A stretch of 64,000 bases of DNA from assembly GCF_000718785.1 (NCBI RefSeq), contig NZ_JOCA01000005.1:248001-312000 (forward strand), read 5' to 3'. Source of the stretch: Streptomyces sp. NRRL WC-3626. GTDB lineage: Bacteria; Actinomycetota; Actinomycetes; Streptomycetales; Streptomycetaceae. A model generated the notes under the pieces. That model was not told the origin of the DNA, made no database searches, and saw only the letters and a list, made by a program, of their open reading frames with translations. Shown in pieces: positions 1 through 8,396 of this stretch (its first letter is position 1; every line of letters starts with the position of its first letter). The position numbers and the translations under genes were made by a program.

Positions 1-310
1 CGACTCCGACCTGGGCGTCAACCCGAGCAACGACGGCAATATCATCCGGGTGGTGTTCCCCGAGCTCACCGAGGAGCGCCGCCGCGACTACATCAAGGTC
101 GCCCGGACCAAGGCCGAGGACGCCAAGGTCTCCATCCGCGCCGTGCGCCGCAAGGCCAAGGACGCCATCGACAAGATGGTCAAGGACGGCGAGGTCGGCG
201 AGGACGAGGGCCGCCGTGCGGAGAAGGAGCTCGACGACACCACCGCGAAGTACGTCGCCCAGGTGGACGAGCTTCTGAAGCACAAGGAAGCTGAGCTGCT
301 CGAGGTCTGA
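1..310 (+). CDS. frr: ribosome recycling factor, C-terminal part
   Basis: The window opens inside this gene; the reading frame enters at base 2 and ends with TGA at 308-310, so about 102 of the usual roughly 185 residues are visible. The stretch [20 protein letters not shown], followed by a long charged helix, is typical of ribosome recycling factor. This protein works with EF-G to split the post-termination ribosome in the cytoplasm. The visible part covers the end of the domain II region and the last helix of the three-helix bundle. An internal GTG at 50 would give a shorter frame but lies within the conserved core and is not a start. The stop overlaps the ATG of cdsA by one base, so the two are probably translated in a coupled way. 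Confidence 0.95.
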   Translation, partial: DSDLGVNPSNDGNIIRVVFPELTEERRRDYIKVARTKAEDAKVSIRAVRRKAKDAIDKMVKDGEVGEDEGRRAEKELDDTTAKYVAQVDELLKHKEAELLEV

Positions 311-1434
311 TGAACGACTCTTCCTGGGGGACGCCGCAGACCGGGTACTGGGGACCGTCCGACCATGGGCCCGGCCAGGGGGCTGCCCCGGCGGGGCCCG
401 CGTACGATGCGCCTTACGCGCAGCAGACTCGCCCCATGCCCGTCGTGCCCGACGTACCCGAACACGGCGGAGACCAGGATGTGGACCGGGGGGCCGCTCG
501 GCCGAGCGGCCCCCTGTTCCGAGACGAACCGACGCGGGTCCGACCCTTCCCGGGGGAGGTGCCGCAGAATCCGGAGCCCATGCCCGACGCCCCGCAGCCG
601 GCACCCGCACCGCAGAAGAAGAGCGCGGGGCGCGATCTCGGTGCCGCGATAGGTGTCGGCCTCGGACTCGGTGTGGTGATCGTCGCGTCGCTGTTCGTCG
701 TCAAGGCGGTCTTCGTCGGTGTCGTCGCCGTCGCCGTCGTGGTGGGCCTGTGGGAGCTGACCTCGCGGCTGCGGGAGCGCAAGGGCATCGACGCGCCCCT
801 CGTCCCGCTCGCGCTCGGCGGTGCGGCCATGGTCGTCGCCGGGTACGCCTGGGGAGCCGAGGGCGCGTGGACCGCCATGGCCCTCACCGCGCTGGCGGTG
901 CTGGTCTGGCGTATGACGGCGCCGCCCGAGGGCTACCTCAAGGACGTCACGGCGGGTGTCTTCGCGGCGTTCTACGTGCCGTTCCTGGCGACGTTCGTCG
1001 CGATGATGCTCACCGCCGACGACGGCGCCTGGCGCGTCCTGACGTTCCTGCTGCTGACGGTGGTCAGCGACACCGGCGCGTACGCCGTCGGCTGGCGCTT
1101 CGGCAGGAAGAAGCTCGCCCCGCGCATCAGCCCCGGCAAGACCCGCGAGGGCCTGCTGGGCGCGGTGGCCTTCGCCATGGTCGCCGGCGCCCTGTGCATG
1201 CAGTACCTGATCGACGACGGCAGCTGGTGGCAGGGCCTGCTCCTGGGCCTCGCGGTCGCGGCCAGCGCCACCCTGGGCGACCTCGGCGAATCCATGATCA
1301 AGCGCGACCTGGGCATCAAGGACATGGGCTCCCTGCTCCCCGGCCACGGCGGCATCATGGACCGCCTGGACTCGCTGCTGCCGACGGCACCGGTGGTGTG
1401 GCTGCTGCTGGTGATCTTCGTCGGATCGGGTTGA
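310..1434 (+). CDS. cdsA: phosphatidate cytidylyltransferase (CDP-diglyceride synthase)
   Basis: A 374-residue integral membrane protein that makes CDP-diacylglycerol from phosphatidate and CTP, the branch point of phospholipid synthesis. The first roughly 110 residues are a Pro/Gly-rich cytoplasmic extension common in actinobacterial CdsA. About eight hydrophobic segments follow (for example residues near 115-155 and 175-240). The C-terminal family signature is present: [11 protein letters not shown], then [12 protein letters not shown], which carries the conserved Lys, Asp and metal-binding Asp residues. The ATG shares its A with the frr stop. The order frr-cdsA-rlmN is, from memory, the normal Streptomyces arrangement. 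No sign of damage. Confidence 0.95.
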   Translation: MNDSSWGTPQTGYWGPSDHGPGQGAAPAGPAYDAPYAQQTRPMPVVPDVPEHGGDQDVDRGAARPSGPLFRDEPTRVRPFPGEVPQNPEPMPDAPQPAPAPQKKSAGRDLGAAIGVGLGLGVVIVASLFVVKAVFVGVVAVAVVVGLWELTSRLRERKGIDAPLVPLALGGAAMVVAGYAWGAEGAWTAMALTALAVLVWRMTAPPEGYLKDVTAGVFAAFYVPFLATFVAMMLTADDGAWRVLTFLLLTVVSDTGAYAVGWRFGRKKLAPRISPGKTREGLLGAVAFAMVAGALCMQYLIDDGSWWQGLLLGLAVAASATLGDLGESMIKRDLGIKDMGSLLPGHGGIMDRLDSLLPTAPVVWLLLVIFVGSG

Positions 1435-1492
1435 CGGCGAACAGGTACTCTGGAAGGGCTCGCGGCGTCCGGCCGTGGGCCCTTTCGTACGT

Positions 1493-1508
1493 CCCCGCCC
1501 TTGCGGGG
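1493..1508 (+). terminator. short GC hairpin between cdsA and rlmN
   Basis: CCCCGC, a four-base loop and GCGGGG form a 6-bp perfect stem in the 157-base gap after cdsA. There is no T tract. It could be a weak terminator or attenuator; support is structural only. Confidence 0.3.
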
Positions 1509-1591
1509 GTTGTCCGGCTCCGGCACGGCGTCGCCGTCGTCCCCGCCCCTACGGGTTGCCGGCCCCCGTCTCTCTGAGGAGTTGCCCGACC

Positions 1592-2704
1592 GTGGCCCGT
1601 CCCGTTCCCGGTGAGCTCACCTTCGCCGCCCCCCGCGGAGCCAAGAAGCCACCGCGGCATCTCGCCGACCTCACGCCCGCCGAGCGCAAGGAGGCGGTCG
1701 CCGCGGCCGGTGAGAAGCCGTTCCGCGCGAAGCAGCTCTCGCAGCACTACTTCGCGCGCTACGCGCACGCCCCCGAGCAGTGGACGGACATCCCCGCCGG
1801 TTCCCGCGGCAAGCTCCAGGAGGCGCTGCTTCCGGAGCTGATGACGGTCGTACGGCATCTGTCGACCGACGAGGGCACCACCCGCAAGACGCTGTGGAAG
1901 CTGTTCGACGGGACGCTCGTCGAGTCCGTGCTGATGCGTTACCCGGACAGGGTGACCATGTGCATCAGCTCCCAGGCGGGCTGCGGCATGAACTGCCCGT
2001 TCTGCGCCACCGGGCAGGCCGGCCTCGACCGGAACCTGTCGACCGCCGAGATCGTGCACCAGATCGTGGACGGGATGCGCGCGCTCAGGGACGGCGAGGT
2101 CCCCGGCGGCCCGGCGCGGCTGAGCAACATCGTGTTCATGGGCATGGGCGAGCCGCTCGCCAACTACAACCGGGTCGTGGGCGCCATCCGCCGTCTCACC
2201 GACCCGGAGCCGGACGGGCTGGGGCTGTCGCAGCGCGGGATCACCGTGTCCACCGTCGGTCTCGTCCCGGCCATCCACCGGTTCACCGGCGAGGGCTTCA
2301 AGTGCCGGCTCGCGATCTCGCTGCACGCCCCCGACGACGAACTGCGCGACACCCTCGTCCCCGTGAACACGCGGTGGAAGGTGCGCGAGGTGCTCGACGC
2401 CGGGTTCGAGTACGCGGCCACCTCCGGCCGCCGGCTGTCCATCGAGTACGCGCTCATCCGGGACATCAACGACCAGGCGTGGCGCGGTGACCGTCTCGGC
2501 CGGATGCTCAAGGGCCGTCCCGTGCACGTCAACCTCATCCCGCTCAACCCCACCCCCGGCTCCAAGTGGACCGCCTCCCGTCCCGAGGACGAGAAGGCGT
2601 TCGTGGAGGCGATCGCCGCGCACGGTGTGCCGGTGACGATCCGGGACACCCGTGGACAGGAGATCGACGGGGCGTGTGGTCAGCTCGCCGCGAGCGAGAG
2701 GTAA
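1592..2704 (+). CDS. rlmN: dual-specificity 23S rRNA/tRNA adenine C2-methyltransferase
   Basis: A radical-SAM enzyme of 370 residues that methylates C2 of an adenosine in 23S rRNA and of A37 in some tRNAs. The start is the GTG at 1592 ([11 protein letters not shown]), preceded by GAGGAG at 1576-1581. The longer open frame from 1475 has no support. The radical-SAM cluster motif is in [13 protein letters not shown] (CxxxCxxC), and the C-terminal GACGQL supplies the second catalytic cysteine used in the ping-pong methylation. GxGEPL-type SAM contacts ([10 protein letters not shown]) are present. Length and motifs match normal RlmN. Confidence 0.95.
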   Translation: MARPVPGELTFAAPRGAKKPPRHLADLTPAERKEAVAAAGEKPFRAKQLSQHYFARYAHAPEQWTDIPAGSRGKLQEALLPELMTVVRHLSTDEGTTRKTLWKLFDGTLVESVLMRYPDRVTMCISSQAGCGMNCPFCATGQAGLDRNLSTAEIVHQIVDGMRALRDGEVPGGPARLSNIVFMGMGEPLANYNRVVGAIRRLTDPEPDGLGLSQRGITVSTVGLVPAIHRFTGEGFKCRLAISLHAPDDELRDTLVPVNTRWKVREVLDAGFEYAATSGRRLSIEYALIRDINDQAWRGDRLGRMLKGRPVHVNLIPLNPTPGSKWTASRPEDEKAFVEAIAAHGVPVTIRDTRGQEIDGACGQLAASER

Positions 2705-2732
2705 TGTGACTCGCGTAAGCACATCTTCATAT

Positions 2733-2824
2733 TCCGACAGGGGAGCGCCACAGCGCTGAGAGTGCGGCACCGGCCGCAGACCCTCCGAACCTCGCCCAGG
2801 TCATTCTGGGTAGGGAGATCGGTC
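2733..2824 (+). promoter_or_regulatory. TPP riboswitch (THI element)
   Basis: The conserved THI-box core is readable: GGGGAGC at 2740-2746, then CTGAGAGTGCGG at 2756-2767, ACCCTC-GAACCT from 2780, and CTGGGTAGGGAG at 2806-2817. These are the elements that bind thiamine pyrophosphate. The element lies 29 bases past rlmN and about 90 bases before the thiamine transporter start, so high TPP should shut off import. The perfect hairpin that follows (2842-2880) is the likely expression platform. Confidence 0.93.
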
Positions 2825-2841
2825 ATCACTCGAGCTGTTGC

Positions 2842-2880
2842 GCCCTGCCCGGGACCCCGCACAGGGGTCCCGGGCGGGGC
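2842..2880 (+). terminator. perfect hairpin downstream of the TPP aptamer
   Basis: GCCCGGGACCCC at 2847-2858 pairs with GGGGTCCCGGGC at 2864-2875 around a GCACA loop. The stem can be extended by five more pairs (one of them G-U). It sits between the aptamer and the ribosome-binding site AGGAGG at 2903-2908. There is no U tract, so it may act as an intrinsic terminator without uridines or as part of an alternative fold that hides the translation start. Confidence 0.6.
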
Positions 2881-2914
2881 CGCGTCTCTTCCTGGTCCCT
2901 CCAGGAGGAATCAA

Positions 2915-4000
2915 GTGGGCATCACCAAGAAGGTCACGGTCCTGGCCCTCGGGCTGGGCATGGTCACGCTGTCCGCGTGCGGGTCGTCCGACGGCGACGC
3001 CGACGGCAGCGGCGGCGCGTCCAAGACCGTGACCCTCGTCAGTCACAACTCGTGGGCCGTGTCGAAGGACGTCGTCGCCGCTTTCGAGAAGCAGTCCGGC
3101 TACACGCTGAAGGTCCTCGAGGACGGCGACGCCGGGCAGGCCGTGAACAAGGCGATCCTGACCAAGGACAACCCCCAGGGCGACGTCTTCTTCGGCGTCG
3201 ACAACACCCTGCTGTCCCGCGCCCTGGACAACGGACTGTTCCAGTCGTACGAGGCCAAGGGCTCCGACCTGATCCTCGACGAGTACCGCGTCGATCAGGA
3301 CAAGCACCGGGTCACCCCCGTCGACAGCGGCGACGTCTGCGTCAACTACGACAAGGCCTGGTTCGCCGAGCACGACCTGACCCCGCCGAAGACCCTCGAC
3401 GACCTGGTCGAGCCCGAGTACAAGGACCTTCTCGTCGTCGAGAACGCCTCCACCTCCTCGCCCGGCCTCGGCTTCCTGCTCGGCACGGCCGCCAAGTACG
3501 GCGACGACGGCTGGGCGGACTACTGGAAGAAGCTCAGGGCCAACGGCGTGAAGGTGGTCGACGGCTGGGAGCAGGCCTACAACGAGGAGTTCTCCGGCTC
3601 GGCCGGCGGCAAGAAGGCCGAGGCCGACCGGCCGCTGGTGGTGTCCTACGCCTCCTCGCCGCCCGCCGAGGTCATCTACGCCGACCCGAAGCCCCAGACC
3701 GCGCCCACCGGCGTCGCCGAGGGCACCTGCTTCCGCCAGGTCGAGTACGCGGGACTGCTGAGCAACGCGAAGAACCCCGAGGGCGGCAAGGCCCTGCTCG
3801 ACTTCCTGATCAGCAAGACGTTCCAGGACGACATGCCGCTCAACATGTTCGTGTACCCGGTGCGGGAGGCCGCCCAGGTGCCCGAGGAGTTCGTGAAGTT
3901 CGGGCCGCAGGCGAAGGACCCGCAGACCATGGACCCGGCGAGGATCGCCGCCAACCGTGACCAGTGGGTCAAGTCGTGGACCTCGCTCGTACTGAAGTGA
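2915..4000 (+). CDS. thiB: thiamine ABC transporter substrate-binding lipoprotein
   Basis: A 361-residue lipoprotein that captures thiamine (or its phosphates) outside the membrane for import. The start is the GTG at 2915, seven bases after AGGAGG. The N terminus is a lipoprotein signal with lipobox LSAC at Cys22. The mature part reads as an iron/thiamine-type periplasmic binding protein: LVSHNSWAVSKDVVAAFEKQ near the start, then VFFGVDNTLLSRAL and a long alpha/beta body ending at KSWTSLVLK. The upstream TPP riboswitch and the downstream permease and ATPase make thiamine the substrate with good confidence. The stop overlaps the probable start of thiP. Confidence 0.9.
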   Translation: MGITKKVTVLALGLGMVTLSACGSSDGDADGSGGASKTVTLVSHNSWAVSKDVVAAFEKQSGYTLKVLEDGDAGQAVNKAILTKDNPQGDVFFGVDNTLLSRALDNGLFQSYEAKGSDLILDEYRVDQDKHRVTPVDSGDVCVNYDKAWFAEHDLTPPKTLDDLVEPEYKDLLVVENASTSSPGLGFLLGTAAKYGDDGWADYWKKLRANGVKVVDGWEQAYNEEFSGSAGGKKAEADRPLVVSYASSPPAEVIYADPKPQTAPTGVAEGTCFRQVEYAGLLSNAKNPEGGKALLDFLISKTFQDDMPLNMFVYPVREAAQVPEEFVKFGPQAKDPQTMDPARIAANRDQWVKSWTSLVLK

Positions 4001-5649
4001 CGCACACCGCGGCGCGGCGGCGCGGCAACGCGGCGCGGCTCGGCCTGATGGCCGTGCCCGTCGCGTTCTTCGCCGTCTTCTTCGCCTACCCCGTCACCGC
4101 GATCGTCGCGCGCGGCCTGAAGACCGGCGGGACCTGGCACCTCGGGCGGATCGGGGACGTACTGGCGCAGTCGGATGTGCGCCAGGTGCTGTGGTTCACC
4201 ACCTGGCAGGCGCTCGCCTCCACCGCCCTCACCCTGCTGATCGCCCTGCCCGGCGCCTATGTCTTCGCCCGCTTCGACTTCCCCGGCAAGCAGGTGCTGC
4301 GGGCCGTGATCACCGTGCCGTTCGTGCTGCCGACGGTCGTCGTCGGCACGGCGTTCATGGCGCTGGTCGGCCGCGGCGGACTCCTCGACGAGCTGTGGGG
4401 TCTGCGTCTGGACACCACCGTGTGGGCGATCCTGCTGGCGCACGTCTTCTTCAACCACGCCGTCGTCGTCCGCACCGTGGGCGGACTGTGGGCGCAGCTC
4501 GACCCGCGGCAGGAGGAGGCAGCACGGATGCTCGGCGCCTCCCGGTTCGCGGCCTGGCGGACCGTCACCCTGCCCGCGCTCGCGCCCGCCGTGGCGGCGG
4601 CCGCGCTGATGGTCTTCCTGTTCACCTTCACCTCCTTCGGTGTGGTGCAGATCCTCGGCGGGCCGGCCTTCTCCACCCTCGAAGTGGAGATCTACCGGCA
4701 GACCTCCGAGATCTTCGACCTGTCCACGGCCGCCGTGCTGACGATGATCCAGTTCGTCGCCGTGGGCGCGATCCTCGCCCTGCACGCCTGGACCGTACGG
4801 CGCCGGGAGACCGCGCTGCGGCTGGTGGACGCCTCGCTGACCGCACGCCGGCCGCGCGGAGCCGGGCAGTGGGCGCTGCTCGGCGGGGTCGTCGCCACCG
4901 TGACCGTCCTGCTTCTGCTGCCGCTCGCGGTGCTGGTGCAGCGGTCGTTCGGCACCGCCGGCCTCGGCTACTACCGGGAGCTGACCCACGACGACGGGGG
5001 AGTGTTCCTGGTCGCGCCGATCGAGGCGGTCGGCAACTCGCTGCGGTACGCGGTCGCCGCCACCGCCATCGCCGTGGTGATCGGCGGCCTCGCCGCCGTC
5101 GCGCTGACCCGCAGGGACGCGGGACGGCTTGTGCGCGGCTTCGACGCGCTGCTGATGCTGCCGCTCGGAGTGTCCGCGGTGACCGTCGGCTTCGGCTTCC
5201 TGATCGCCCTCGACGAGCCGCCGCTGGATCTGCGCGCCTCCTGGATCCTCGTCCCGCTCGCGCAGGCGCTGGTCGGCGTCCCCTTCGTCGTACGGACCAT
5301 GCTGCCGGTGCTGCGGGCCGTGGACGTACGGCTGCGGGAGGCGGCGGCGGTGCTCGGGGCGTCGCCCTGGCGGGCGTGGCGGGAGGTCGACCTGCCCCTG
5401 GTGCGGCGGGCGCTGCTGATCGCGGCCGGGTTCGCCTTCGCGGTGTCGCTGGGGGAGTTCGGGGCGACCGTGTTCATCGCGCGGCCGGAGAACCCCACGC
5501 TGCCGGTCGCCGTGGCCCGGCTGCTGGGGCGGCCCGGGGAGCTCAACTACGGTCAGGCGATGGCCCTGTCGACGATTCTGATGATCGTGTGCGCGGTGGC
5601 GCTGCTCGTGCTCGAGCGGCTGCGGACCGACCGGACCGGGGAGTTCTAG
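3997..5649 (+). CDS. thiP: thiamine ABC transporter permease
   Basis: A fused double permease of about 550 residues with two binding-protein-dependent permease halves, as in ThiP. Each half has its cytoplasmic EAA loop: EEAARMLGASRFAAWRTVTLP-type in the first and REAAAVLGASPWRAWREVDL in the second. About twelve membrane spans are visible. I prefer the GTG at 3997, which overlaps the thiB stop as GTGA and begins VTHTAARRRG; GTG codons at 3964 and 3976 inside thiB are alternatives that would add only a few residues. It carries thiamine across the membrane with ThiB and ThiQ and belongs to the riboswitch-controlled operon. Confidence 0.9.
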   Translation: MTHTAARRRGNAARLGLMAVPVAFFAVFFAYPVTAIVARGLKTGGTWHLGRIGDVLAQSDVRQVLWFTTWQALASTALTLLIALPGAYVFARFDFPGKQVLRAVITVPFVLPTVVVGTAFMALVGRGGLLDELWGLRLDTTVWAILLAHVFFNHAVVVRTVGGLWAQLDPRQEEAARMLGASRFAAWRTVTLPALAPAVAAAALMVFLFTFTSFGVVQILGGPAFSTLEVEIYRQTSEIFDLSTAAVLTMIQFVAVGAILALHAWTVRRRETALRLVDASLTARRPRGAGQWALLGGVVATVTVLLLLPLAVLVQRSFGTAGLGYYRELTHDDGGVFLVAPIEAVGNSLRYAVAATAIAVVIGGLAAVALTRRDAGRLVRGFDALLMLPLGVSAVTVGFGFLIALDEPPLDLRASWILVPLAQALVGVPFVVRTMLPVLRAVDVRLREAAAVLGASPWRAWREVDLPLVRRALLIAAGFAFAVSLGEFGATVFIARPENPTLPVAVARLLGRPGELNYGQAMALSTILMIVCAVALLVLERLRTDRTGEF

Positions 5650-6669
5650 ATGCTGCTGAGCCTTCAGGCCGCGACCGTCCGCTTCGGCGGGCGGGCCGTG
5701 CTGGACGCCGTCGACCTGGCGGTCGCCGCGCACGAGATCGTCTGTGTGCTCGGCCCCAGCGGCAGCGGCAAGTCCACCCTGCTGCGGGCGGTGGCCGGAC
5801 TGCAGCCCCTCGACTCCGGGCGGGTGTCGCTGGACGGACACGACCAGTCGGGCGTGCCCGCGCACCGGCGCGGCGTCGGGCTGATGTTCCAGGACCACCA
5901 GCTCTTCCCACAGCGGGACGTGGGCGGCAACGTGGCCTTCGGCCTGCGGATGCACGGCGCCACGCGTGGCGAACAGGCGGACCGCGTACGGGAGCTGCTG
6001 GACCTGGTGGGTCTGCCGGACGCGGCCGGGCGGGCCGTCGCCGCGCTGTCCGGCGGTGAGCAGCAGCGCGTCGCGCTCGCCCGCGCCCTGGCGCCCAGCC
6101 CCCGGCTGCTGATGCTCGACGAGCCGCTCGGACAGCTCGACCGTTCGCTCCGGGAGCGGCTGGTCGTCGAACTGCGCGAGCTGTTCGGCCGGCTGGGCAC
6201 CACCGTGCTCGCCGTGACCCACGACCAGGGCGAGGCGTTCGCGCTGGCCGACCGGGTGGTGGTGATGCGGGACGGGCGGATCGCCCAGTCCGGTACGCCA
6301 CTCGAGGTGTGGCAGCGTCCCGCCGACGCCTTCGTGGCCCGGTTCCTCGGCTTCGAGAACGTCGTCGGGGCGACGGTCGCCGACGGTGTCGCCGTGACCC
6401 CCTGGGGCAAGGTGCCCGTGCCGGAGGGGTCCCCGCAGGGCACGCGGACGCTGCTGGTGCGGCCCGCGGGTGTCCGGCTGGTCCCGGCCGGTGAGGGCCT
6501 GCGCTGCACGGTGGCCGCGCGCACCTTCCGCGGCACGCACGTCGCCGTCCGCCTGCAGCCCGAGGACGCCCCCCGCCTGGAGGCGGCCTGCGCGCTCCGT
6601 GCCGCGCCGGAGGTCGGGGACGAGGCCGGTGTGGAGTTCGACGCGGCGGAAATCGTTGTGCTGGGGTGA
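5650..6669 (+). CDS. thiQ: thiamine ABC transporter ATP-binding protein
   Basis: ATPase subunit of 339 residues. Walker A is GPSGSGKST, the Q-loop follows in LMFQDHQLFPQ, the ABC signature is LSGGEQQR, Walker B is LLMLDEP and the switch histidine is in AVTHDQGEA. The C-terminal roughly 100 residues form a TOBE-like regulatory domain, longer than in enterobacterial ThiQ. The ATG follows the thiP TAG stop directly with no gap, so the two are coupled. Context rather than sequence alone fixes the substrate as thiamine. Confidence 0.9.
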   Translation: MLLSLQAATVRFGGRAVLDAVDLAVAAHEIVCVLGPSGSGKSTLLRAVAGLQPLDSGRVSLDGHDQSGVPAHRRGVGLMFQDHQLFPQRDVGGNVAFGLRMHGATRGEQADRVRELLDLVGLPDAAGRAVAALSGGEQQRVALARALAPSPRLLMLDEPLGQLDRSLRERLVVELRELFGRLGTTVLAVTHDQGEAFALADRVVVMRDGRIAQSGTPLEVWQRPADAFVARFLGFENVVGATVADGVAVTPWGKVPVPEGSPQGTRTLLVRPAGVRLVPAGEGLRCTVAARTFRGTHVAVRLQPEDAPRLEAACALRAAPEVGDEAGVEFDAAEIVVLG

Positions 6670-6693
6670 GGGCGGCTGCCTAGGGTGAGCGCC

Positions 6694-7491
6694 ATGACAC
6701 CCCTCACGCACGACCGTTACTGCGACGAGATCGCACACCAGGTGGGGCAGCTGCGGTCGGTCGTGACCTCCGGCGCCGATCTGTCCCGCACCGTGCCCAC
6801 CACCCCCGACTGGACCCTGGAACAGCTCGTACGGCACGTCGGCGGAGCGCTGCGCTGGGTGGAGGTCATCGTCCGCACCGGGGCGGAGGACGACGTGCCC
6901 GAGGACCAGGTGCCGGGGTCCGACGGGCCCGGGGAGCGGGGCGATCCCGCGGCCCTGGACGCCTGGCTGGCGGAGTCGGGCGAGCTGGTCGTCGGCGCGC
7001 TGCGGAAGGCCGGGCCGGACGCGAAGGTGTGGAGCTGGGCCGGGATCGACAACGCCGGGTTCTGGGCCCGCCGTATGACGCACGAGGTGACCGTCCACCG
7101 CGCGGACGCCACCCTGGCCGCGGGGCTGCCGTACGAGGTCGCGCCCGAGATCGCCGCGGACGCGGTCGACGAGTGGCTGGAGATCGTGGAGTGGGCGCAG
7201 CGGACGCTCCCGGACGACGCGGTGCACGAGTTGCGCGGGCCCCGGCGCACCCTCCATCTGCACGCGACGGAGACCAGGCCGGAGGTCCACTCGGAGTGGG
7301 TGATCGAGCTGGGCGAGGAGGGCGTCTCCTGGCGGCGCGGCCACGAGAAGGCGACCGTCGCCCTGCGCGGCCCGCTCACCTCCGTACTGCTCGCCTTCTA
7401 CCGCAGGCTGCCGCTGGACGCCCCCGGCCTCGAGGTGCACGGCGACCGGGAGTTGCTGGAACTCTGGCTGGAGCGGGCGACGTTCGGCTGA
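6694..7491 (+). CDS. maleylpyruvate isomerase family mycothiol-dependent enzyme
   Basis: A cytoplasmic protein of about 265 residues of the DinB/MDMPI fold family in actinobacteria. The N-terminal helix bundle has the conserved histidine in TPDWTLEQLVRHVGG, and the second pair of metal ligands is in MTHEVTVHRAD (HExxxH-like), as expected for a Zn-dependent, mycothiol-using enzyme. The true substrate is unknown; most members are uncharacterised. A TAGGGT hexamer at 6681-6686 ends 7 bases before the ATG at 6694, so the message may be leaderless; the GTG at 6685 is an alternative start. It lies 24 bases beyond thiQ and faces the LAETG gene. Confidence 0.75.
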   Translation: MTPLTHDRYCDEIAHQVGQLRSVVTSGADLSRTVPTTPDWTLEQLVRHVGGALRWVEVIVRTGAEDDVPEDQVPGSDGPGERGDPAALDAWLAESGELVVGALRKAGPDAKVWSWAGIDNAGFWARRMTHEVTVHRADATLAAGLPYEVAPEIAADAVDEWLEIVEWAQRTLPDDAVHELRGPRRTLHLHATETRPEVHSEWVIELGEEGVSWRRGHEKATVALRGPLTSVLLAFYRRLPLDAPGLEVHGDRELLELWLERATFG

Positions 7492-7508
7492 GCGGCCCGG
7501 CAACGGCA

Positions 7509-7539
7509 GTGGCCCGCCCCCGGGAAGGGGACGGGCCAC
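7509..7539. terminator. bidirectional terminator hairpin
   Basis: GTGGCCCG at 7509-7516 pairs with CGGGCCAC at 7532-7539, with further CCCC/GGGG pairing inside. It lies exactly between two convergent genes (stops at 7491 and 7559), so it can serve both. Confidence 0.7.
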
Positions 7540-7558
7540 CGGATGTCTCCGTGAGGCG

Positions 7559-8248
7559 TCAGCTCTGGCTGTTCGCCCCGCGGCGGCGCATGCCGAAGAA
7601 GACCGCGCCACCGCCGACCACGACCAGGGCGGCCGCGACACCGGCGATCAGACCGGTGTTGGAGTCGGCACCGGTCTCGGCGAGGTTCGACTCACCGGCC
7701 GGGGAGGGAGCGTTGTTCGAGGTCTCCGTCGCCGGAGCGGTGCTCTCGCTCTCCGACGCCGACGGGGCCGGCTGCTCGGGCTCCTCGGCCGGGGTGGTCG
7801 AGGACTGCGACGGGGTCGGCTCCGGCTCCTCGGACGGCGGCTGCTCCTCGTCCTTCTTGCAGCCCGTGTCGGGGGTCTTCAGGTTCCCCTTGATGTCCTC
7901 GTTGACGTAGGGCTTCGCCTCGACGTGGATGCGGTACTCGGCGTTCGGCTTCCAGTCCTCCTCGAAGGTGATGGTGGTGCCCTCACGGGTGCCCTTGACC
8001 ACCTGCTGGCCGACCTGCTTGTCCTGCAGGAACACCGTGATGGTGGCGGGGACGCCGGCCGGGTCCTTGTCGGTGACGGTGATGATGCCCTTCTCACCGT
8101 CACACTTGGCCTCGGCCGTGAACTCACTGATGTTGCAGGCCGCGGCGTTACCGGCGACGCCGATCGCGAGCGCGGCGGACGCGGAGACGACACCGAGGGC
8201 GCGCACGGAGCGCGCGACGGTGCGGCGGGATACGGACAGAACTGCCAC
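7559..8248 (-). CDS. LAETG-motif, sortase-anchored surface protein
   Basis: A 229-residue secreted protein with a signal peptide ending near AGNAAA, a compact Ig-like region with two-cysteine spacing (ACNISEF... AKCDGEK... DTGCKKD), a Pro/Ser/Glu/Thr-rich stalk, and a C-terminal sorting signal: LAETG at 189-193, a hydrophobic span and the tail [11 protein letters not shown]. LAxTG is the motif used by class E sortases in Streptomyces, so the product should be covalently linked to peptidoglycan. The start is the GTG at 8248 after AAAGGA. A near-consensus promoter lies 83 bases upstream. The biological role of the exposed domain is unknown. Confidence 0.85.
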   Translation of the reverse strand: MAVLSVSRRTVARSVRALGVVSASAALAIGVAGNAAACNISEFTAEAKCDGEKGIITVTDKDPAGVPATITVFLQDKQVGQQVVKGTREGTTITFEEDWKPNAEYRIHVEAKPYVNEDIKGNLKTPDTGCKKDEEQPPSEEPEPTPSQSSTTPAEEPEQPAPSASESESTAPATETSNNAPSPAGESNLAETGADSNTGLIAGVAAALVVVGGGAVFFGMRRRGANSQS

Positions 8249-8330
8249 GTTTGTCCTTTACGGGAAAGCGCAAATGCGGGGGGTTGAGGAAGTGTTGATG
8301 AAGCATCAGCACTCCCATGTGACTCTCAGG

Positions 8331-8358
8331 TCTATAAGCGGCGCATAAGTAGTGTCAA
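8331..8358 (-). promoter_or_regulatory. strong housekeeping-type promoter for the LAETG gene
   Basis: On the minus strand TTGACA (8358-8353) and TATAGA (8336-8331) are separated by 16 bases. This is close to the HrdB consensus and gives a leader of roughly 75 bases before the GTG at 8248. The region around it is unusually AT-rich for this genome. Confidence 0.65.
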
Positions 8359-8396
8359 CGCATATGCCTACTGCGAGCCCGGGCTTTGCCTTCTTA

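Noticed and set aside
3676..7641. A 1321-residue open frame on the minus strand across the thiamine transporter
   Set aside because: It is antisense to thiP, thiQ and neighbours, is rich in Arg/Gly/His repeats typical of high-GC shadow frames, and has no domain or ribosome-binding site.
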